From NCBI GenBank assembly GCA_945865805.1, contig CAMBGJ010000008.1, positions 1-34,503 of the forward strand: DNA of 34,503 nt, written 5' to 3'. Position 1 is the first letter of the stretch. Each line of letters begins with the position of its first letter. Shown here piece by piece: positions 28,628 through 34,503 of this stretch. This stretch comes from Bordetella parapertussis (GTDB lineage: Bacteria > Pseudomonadota > Gammaproteobacteria > Burkholderiales > SG8-41). The notes under the pieces are model-generated. The model saw only the letters and a program-made list of their open reading frames with translations. It ran no database searches and had not been told where the DNA came from. Made by a program: the position numbers and the translations under genes.

Positions 28628-29683
28628 TTAAAGCGCTTGCACCACCGCGTCGCCCATCTGTGACGTGGAGGCTTTGCCACCCAGGTCGCCGGTCAGATGT
28701 TGGGCATCCGTGATCACTTTTTCCATCGCGTTGTCGATCAACGTGGCAGCTGCAACCGCTGATGCCTGCTGGTGTTTACGCCCCAGCCACTCCAGCAACA
28801 TCTTGCCGGACATGATCATCGCGTACGGATTGGCGATAGCCTTGCCGGCAATATCAGGCGCGGAGCCGTGCGTGGCCTGCGCCATCGCCTGATGCTGGCC
28901 CACGCACAGGCCCGGCGCCAGACCCAGCCCGCCCACCACCGCCGCGCCCAGATCGGTGAGGATGTCACCGAAAAGATTGGTCGTTACCACCACGTCGAAC
29001 TGCTGCGGCTGCATGGCGAGCTTGGCAGCCATGCCGTCGATCAGCACATGCTCGAGCTTCACATCCGGATATTCGGTGGCGCCCTTGCGGCACTCGTCGG
29101 CGAACATGCCGCAGCACAGCTTGTAGGTGGATTCCTTGTGCACCGAGGTGACTTTTTTCATCGTACGCGTGCGAGCGATCTCGAACGCCTCGCGCGCCAC
29201 GCGATTCGCCCCCGTGCGTGTCACCACGCGCGTGCCGATGGAGATTTCGTCGTTGGGCCGAAATTCGCCGTTGCCCGCAATCACCACACCGCCCGATTGC
29301 AGGCCCTCGGTGACTTCGCGAATGATCACCACGTCCACGCCCTTGTGCAGCGACTGAATATTGGCGTAGCTACGCACCGGCTTTACGCTGGCGTAGAGCT
29401 CGAATTTTTTGCGCAACCCGGCGTTCACCCACGTCGGGTCGTTGCGTGGATAGGCGTTATGCCCCATCGGCCCGAGGATGAATCCATCCATGCCACGCAG
29501 CGCGTCAACCGTGATTTTTGGGATGGTGTGGCCATGAGATTCGTGCGCCTTGCGTCCCACCGGCAACGGATGCCACTCCACCGCGCAGCCGGTTTTCGCC
29601 ACAGCGGCTTTCATCACCTGGACGGCTTCGGGCACCACTTCCAAGCCGATGTCGTCGCCCAGCAATATCGCAATCTTCAACAA
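28628..29683 (-). CDS. Isocitrate/isopropylmalate/tartrate dehydrogenase family protein
   Basis: LLGDDIGLEVVPEAV, VDVVIIREVTEGLQSG, FDVVVTTNLFGDILTDLGAAVVGGLGLAPG, ATHGSAPDIAGK. Confidence 0.9.
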   Translation of the reverse strand: MLKIAILLGDDIGLEVVPEAVQVMKAAVAKTGCAVEWHPLPVGRKAHESHGHTIPKITVDALRGMDGFILGPMGHNAYPRNDPTWVNAGLRKKFELYASVKPVRSYANIQSLHKGVDVVIIREVTEGLQSGGVVIAGNGEFRPNDEISIGTRVVTRTGANRVAREAFEIARTRTMKKVTSVHKESTYKLCCGMFADECRKGATEYPDVKLEHVLIDGMAAKLAMQPQQFDVVVTTNLFGDILTDLGAAVVGGLGLAPGLCVGQHQAMAQATHGSAPDIAGKAIANPYAMIMSGKMLLEWLGRKHQQASAVAAATLIDNAMEKVITDAQHLTGDLGGKASTSQMGDAVVQAL

Positions 29684-29701
29684 GATAATTCCTCAATCCG
29701 T

Positions 29702-30897
29702 TCAGTGGATGTAATGCCGTATAGCCTTCATGCGCGTCACCGAATCACCGGCCAGATGCGTCCAGATGTGTGCGTCGCGCACCAGTTTTTCAGTGAGGGC
29801 ATCGATTTCCAGGCCGTTGGAACCGTGCAGATCCATATTGAGCGCAGTGACGCGCTGAATCGCCATTTTGGAAAAATTGGTCACCAACAACGCCGGGCCG
29901 AAATCCTTGGCGGCGGGGTCGCGCGCCAACGCGCGATCACGCTCCCAAGCGGTGCGCAGCACGAACGAGCGCAACGCTTCGGTGAGCATGCGCATTTCCG
30001 ACAACTGCAGTTGCGCCAGTTGCTGGTCGGCCAGCGGTTTACCGCCTTCGCGATGCGTGGTGGCGTGATGCATGCCATGCTCCACTGCGGCGTCGCACAC
30101 GCCCAGCGCATTAGCCGCCAATTCCAGATCACCGAACTCCGACGGATCGCCGCCGCGCACGCGTGCGCCACCATGCGCCTCGCCCACCACATTGGCGTGC
30201 GGCACGCGCGCGTTGTCGAAAATCAGCTCCGCATTTTGGTAAAAGCGCCAGCCACGTTTATTGAACACCTTGCCGTGGCGAAAACCCGGCGTAACGGCGG
30301 GCACCAGAAACAACGTGGTGCCGTTGCGCGCATCGACTTTGGAATCCGAGCGCGTACGCACGAAAACAGCTTGGCGATATTGCCGTTGGCGATGAACACT
30401 TTTTCGCCGTTGAGTATCCATTCATCACCCTGGCGCTCGGCGCGCAACCGCAGACCCGAGGCCACATCGCCCGGCGGCAGGCGGTTATCCGACCCGGAGT
30501 TCGGCTCGGTGCTGCCCGACCCCAGCAGATACGTATCGTCGGCGAGAAACGGCGGCAGAAAGCGCTGCTTCTGATCCTCGGTACACACGGCGGCGATCAA
30601 CTGGCTCCATTTCCAGTTCTGGCTGAACGCCTTGCAAATCGCACTGTCACCCTTGGCGAGTTCGGCGATCACCAGCGTTTGCGTTACCAGATCGATGCCG
30701 TGCCCGCCGTAGGCCTTGGGCGTGGCTGCGGTTCTGAAACCGAGTTTGGACCCTTTGCGAATCAAATCCCAGTCGAAGGTATCTTGCGGCGCTTCCATGG
30801 CGTCGCGGGCGAGCGAGCGTGGGCGTATTTCTTCGAGCGCAAATTTGCGTGCCTTGAGTTGCCACTCGCGCTGTTCGTCGTTAAGGGAAAAATCCAT
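29702..30897 (-). pseudogene. Acyl-CoA dehydrogenase interrupted by a single frameshift
   Basis: Frame 1 (30897 down to about 30363): MDFSLNDEQREW...GDEWILNGEKVFIANGNIAKLF; frame 2 continues VRTRSDSKVDARNGTTLFLVPAVTPGF... to 29702. Adding one A to the AAAA run at 30363-30366 restores KLFFVRTRS. Confidence 0.85.
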
Positions 30898-30907
30898 CGT
30901 CGTTCCT

Positions 30908-32116
30908 TTATGAATGGGCGCGTTGAAAGCCCGCGACGGCTTCGGCGACCAGTAACCTGGCGGCACCCGCGCCAACTTCGCCATGCTTGAACATCAAGGC
31001 ATCGTCCACGTATTTTTGCAGTGGCATGTCGCGCATCACGCCCATCGCGCCAAAACATTCGGCAGCGCGTTCGGTGACGTCCACCATCAGCTCGCTGGTA
31101 TACGCACGCGCCATGTGATGCAGCGGCAGGCCCGAAACGCTGCGATCGGCTACAGCCGCCGGGTGATCGACCACCCACGCCGCTTTCCACGCCATATTGC
31201 GCGCGGCTTCGAGCTTGATCGCCATGTCGGCAAGGAAGGTGCCGATGGCCTGATGTTCGATGGTTTTCTTGCCGCCCTGACGACGCAGCCGGGTGTAATC
31301 AATCGCCGCTTCGAACGCCGCCTGGCCGATATCGATATTGGCGGCAGCGAGCAGCGGCGAGACGCGTTGCGTGTAACGCGTGCCTACGTCGCTCAGCAAC
31401 ACATCGCTGTCAGGTACGATGCAGTCTTTGAGCACTACCGTGCCCGCCGCGCCATGTCCCCAGCGCAGGGTTGCACCGCCGCGCGTACGGCTTGCCTCGC
31501 GCACGGTTAAGCCCGCCGTGCCGCGCGACACGGGCAACGTGATATCGCCGCTTGCGCTGCTGGCGTTGACTGCAAACAAATGCGCGACCGCAGCATTAGC
31601 CACGGCAGCGAACTCGCCGTTAACCACCCACGCACCTGCGCTGTTTTTCACTGCTGTAGCCTGCGGCGCTGGCGTGCCGCTGGCGCTGTGATAGGCGGCT
31701 GCGCGGCCCGCATCCGGGTTACGCCCGGGGTAGGCCAGGTGATAAGCCACATCCGCAGTGAACGTCGGCAGATAACGCTGGCGTTGTTCGTTGGACAAGA
31801 CCTCACCGAACAGCAAGCGCGCCAGCACGGCCGTATGCGCCATCACCACCGCGATATCCGGGTCGCCCTGGGCGAGTTCCTCGATCACGAGACAGGCCGT
31901 ATGGCTGTCCGCGCCCGCGCCGCCGTGGGCTTCCGCCAGCGACAGCGCGCGCAGGCCCATGCTGGAGGCCGCATTAAGCAAATCCGTCAGCAAGGGCTTA
32001 TCAAAAGGCTCCAACCGGCGTGGATGCAAGGTAACCGGCTTCATTTCGTCGCGCGCAAAGCCGCGCACAGTGTCGGGGATTTCGATCTGCTCCGCGCTAA
32101 GATGTAAATTGTAAAT
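30908..32116 (-). CDS. Acyl-CoA dehydrogenase family protein, probable ATT start (annotated-type GTG start would be 32068)
   Basis: ORF 30908..32068 plus in-frame upstream codons giving (I)YNLHLSAEQIEIPDTVRGFARDEMKPV; AGGAGG at 32126-32121; C-terminal FGAMGVMRDMPLQKYVDDALMFKHGEVGAGAARLLVAEAV. Confidence 0.8.
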   Translation of the reverse strand: MYNLHLSAEQIEIPDTVRGFARDEMKPVTLHPRRLEPFDKPLLTDLLNAASSMGLRALSLAEAHGGAGADSHTACLVIEELAQGDPDIAVVMAHTAVLARLLFGEVLSNEQRQRYLPTFTADVAYHLAYPGRNPDAGRAAAYHSASGTPAPQATAVKNSAGAWVVNGEFAAVANAAVAHLFAVNASSASGDITLPVSRGTAGLTVREASRTRGGATLRWGHGAAGTVVLKDCIVPDSDVLLSDVGTRYTQRVSPLLAAANIDIGQAAFEAAIDYTRLRRQGGKKTIEHQAIGTFLADMAIKLEAARNMAWKAAWVVDHPAAVADRSVSGLPLHHMARAYTSELMVDVTERAAECFGAMGVMRDMPLQKYVDDALMFKHGEVGAGAARLLVAEAVAGFQRAHS

Positions 32117-32139
32117 AGCGCCTCCTGGCTGATGGTGTT

Positions 32140-32590
32140 ACCACGATAGAACGGCGGGTGCAGCGCGGGAACAGTTGTTGTTCGCGCAGCGCCCGCGTGA
32201 TCGTCTGCTGCCGCGTATTGATTATAGGCGATGGCATCTTTGCCGACGCAACCATGCTCGTGTACGAAATCGATTCATAGCCCGGCAATCCGGAGGCTGC
32301 CATCGTAGGCAATTCCGGCGCCAACGCCGAAGGCTGGGGACTGGTCATCGTCAGCGCACGTAGCTTGTCCGACAGGATATGCCCCTTAACCGAGCCGATG
32401 CCGGGAAACATCAACTGCACTTCGCCGCTGCTCAGCGCATGGACCGCGGCCCCCGCGCCCCTACAAAAAATGCGCACGATATCGATGCCGACAGCGACTT
32501 GAACCGTTCTCCCGAAAGGTGATTGCCCAATCCCGGCAAGGTGGAAGCGTAAGCAGAATAGTCACGGCGACAAAAAAATTCTCGCGACAT
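32140..32590 (-). pseudogene. Degraded Bug/TctC-type receptor fragment
   Basis: AYASTLPGLGNHLSGERFKSLS in one frame, then GIDIVRI...GAGAAVHALSSGEVQLMFPGIGSVKGHILSDKLRALTMTSPQPSALAPELPTMAASGLPGYESISYTSMVASAKMPSPIIN in another. N- and C-termini not found. Confidence 0.8.
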
Positions 32591-33055
32591 CGCTAGCTGC
32601 AGATGCAACGAACCCGAAAATAGCCATAACATAAGTAATTGATTTAGTTGATTATTTTAGTTACGCTTTTCCTTACCGTGAGGAGTCCACTGAATTGACG
32701 AGGGATGATTGTGCCGCGCGCCACCGCAGCATAATCTCGCCTGGCTACTGTGGTAAATAGGCTAACGTGTGCTGGAACTGGTTCAAATATCATCGAGTTG
32801 CCACTGCGGAAGACACGCCAGCGGCCAGCGATCGATGTTTGCAGCCGGGGGCATTGGGCGCGCAAGCGTCGACACATGAGAAACCGCTGCAAAAATACAG
32901 GCGCACAGTATCCCAGTATTGTTCTGCAATGTGTCTACCAGCAAATAGACAACGGCAAATAGCAACTAATGTCGCTAATTGTTTCGCCGTCCTGGCGGCG
33001 AGCGGTAAAATAGGCCATTTCCCACATCAACGACAAACACGACAATCACGTTTTT

Positions 33056-34360
33056 ATGGCCCAACGAGCAAGCCCACCGACCCTGCGCGGCGCCACCCGG
33101 CTTTCGGTGGCGCGCGGCCAGTTACTCAATCTGATCGAGGTCTTGCTGGATCCGTTGGTCTTGGTGCTGTCGCAGTGGGCGGTGGCGCTTTGGCTTGAGG
33201 GGCACCTAGGGCCGCGCGATATTATTCTGTCGCTGATCGTATTTTCGTTAACCTTTCCGGGTTCGCCGCGGCTGGAAATGCCGCCCTGGCGCGCCGTACG
33301 GCATATCGTCGTCGGCTGGGTCGCGCTATCCGGGCTGCTGTTCATTTTCGGCTATGCAAGCCGCTATCTGAATGAATTCAATCTCGATGTCATCCTGCAC
33401 TGGTGGTGGGTGACGATGGTCAGTCTGCTGGCAGCGCATTTTTTGCTGAAGTGGGCTGCCCCGTTCATCCGCGAACTTCAAGGCCCGCAGCGATGCGTGA
33501 TACTGGCGGGCATGAACGAGCAGGGCCTTGAGCTCGCCCGACGTCTCACGGTCGATCTGTATGCTAATGTGCGCTTGCTCGGGTTTTTCGACGATCGGGG
33601 CGAAACACGCGTCGACAATCCCGATAGATTCCCGATGCTGGGTAAGTTTGCGGAAATGCCAGAATTCGTGAAAAAAAACAAGGTAGATGTTATTTACCTC
33701 TCGCTGCCGATGGCTTCGCAGCAACGCATCCTGAGTCTGCTCGAAGCCTTGCGGGATACCACCGGCTCGATCTATTTCGTGCCGGATACCTTTGTGACTG
33801 ACCTGATTCAGGGGCGAATGGATTCGGTGGGAGGGATTCCCGTCGTGGCCGTTTGCGAGACGCCGTTCATGGGCGTTAACCGCGTCATCAAACGCAGCAC
33901 GGACGTCGTGCTCGCAACACTGATTCTTGTGCTGATTTCGCCGCTGCTGCTGATCATTGCACTGATGATCAAACTCACCTCGCCGGGCCCGGTCATATTC
34001 AAACAGCGGCGCTACGGGCTGGACGGCGGCGATATCCTGGTTTACAAGTTCCGCTCGATGACGGTGATGGAAGACGGCGCCGCCGTGAAGCAGGCGCAAA
34101 AAAACGATCTGCGCTTAACGCCCATCGGCGGCTTCCTGCGCAAATCCTCGCTCGATGAATTGCCGCAGTTTCTGAACGTTCTACGCGGCAGCATGAGCAT
34201 CGTCGGCCCGCGCCCGCACGCGGTGGCGCACAACGAGGAATATCGCAAGCTGATCAAAGGCTACATGCTGCGGCACAAGGTGCCGCCCGGCATTACGGGC
34301 TGGGCGCAGGTCAACGGCTTTCGCGGTGAAACGGATACGCTGGATAAGATGAAGGGAGGC
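33056..34360 (+). pseudogene. Polyprenyl (undecaprenyl-phosphate) glycosylphosphotransferase, WcaJ-like, 3' end truncated by an IS
   Basis: KRSTDVVLATLILVLISPLLLIIALMIKLTSPGPVIFKQRRYGLDGGDILVYKFRSM, LRKSSLDELPQFLNVLRGSMSIVGPRPHAVAHN, PGITGWAQVNGFRGETDTLDKM. The ORF then runs into IS sequence to 34435. Confidence 0.85.
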
Positions 34361-34364
34361 GGAT

Positions 34365-34503
34365 TCAAGTCTGAAGTGCAACCGCGTTATGATGCGAGTG
34401 TAGCTTCTTCCAGAAGACTTCGTGGGGTGTTTTGAAGCCGAGGCATTTTCTGGGGCGATGGTTGAGGTAGTGCATGGCGGCAGAGATGTCTTTTTTGGTG
34501 ATT
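34365..34503 (-). mobile_element. IS30-like family transposase, C-terminal end (element continues past the window)
   Basis: Minus-strand translation ITKKDISAAMHYLNHRPRKCLGFKTPHEVFWKKLHSHHNAVALQT*, the LNxRPRKxLGFKTPxEVF / VALQT ending of IS30 transposases. Confidence 0.85.

Noticed and set aside
30355-30375. Programmed ribosomal frameshift in the acyl-CoA dehydrogenase
   Set aside because: CTG TTT TCG is not a canonical slippery heptamer and no obvious downstream stimulatory structure was seen; acyl-CoA dehydrogenases are not known to use recoding.
28772-30574. 600-aa plus-strand ORF opposite the IPMDH-like and acyl-CoA dehydrogenase genes
   Set aside because: Arg/His-rich antisense shadow; the minus strand has clear enzyme families.
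1-34503. CRISPR arrays, toxin-antitoxin, phage-defence or biosynthetic gene clusters
   Set aside because: No regularly spaced direct repeats, no nuclease/toxin pairs, and no defence or biosynthetic signature proteins were recognised on either strand.

Overview
GC-rich proteobacterial chromosome segment, probably Betaproteobacteria/Burkholderiales judging from the Bug-type receptors and the tpiA-secG-tRNA-Leu-nuoA-N order. The core (about 10.3-27.4 kb) is a minus-strand housekeeping block: tpiA, secG, tRNA-Leu(GAG), nuoA to nuoN, and a NUDIX hydrolase. Left of it is a minus-strand catabolic/transport cluster: two-subunit 2-oxoacid dehydrogenase E1, an atypical M24-fold protein, two tandem Bug/TctC receptors, an alpha/beta hydrolase, an NMT1-like binding protein, a 51-aa basic ORF missing from the ORF track, and an MFS/spermidine-synthase-like fusion. 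Right of it are a ChaN-like lipoprotein, an isocitrate/isopropylmalate dehydrogenase-family gene, and a decaying segment (frameshifted acyl-CoA dehydrogenase, a second one that seems to need an ATT start, a wrecked Bug receptor). The window ends with a sugar-phosphate transferase gene cut by an IS30-like element. The most interesting unexplained signal is a family of about ten short AT-rich dispersed elements (core AATAAAANCAAATASTTA). They sit at many gene boundaries, and one copy appears to have been inserted in frame into nuoG, where it encodes an Asn/Lys-rich linker. Separate word-like inverted repeats interrupt the nuo operon between nuoF/nuoG and nuoI/nuoJ. All calls come from reading the sequence; no database search was run.
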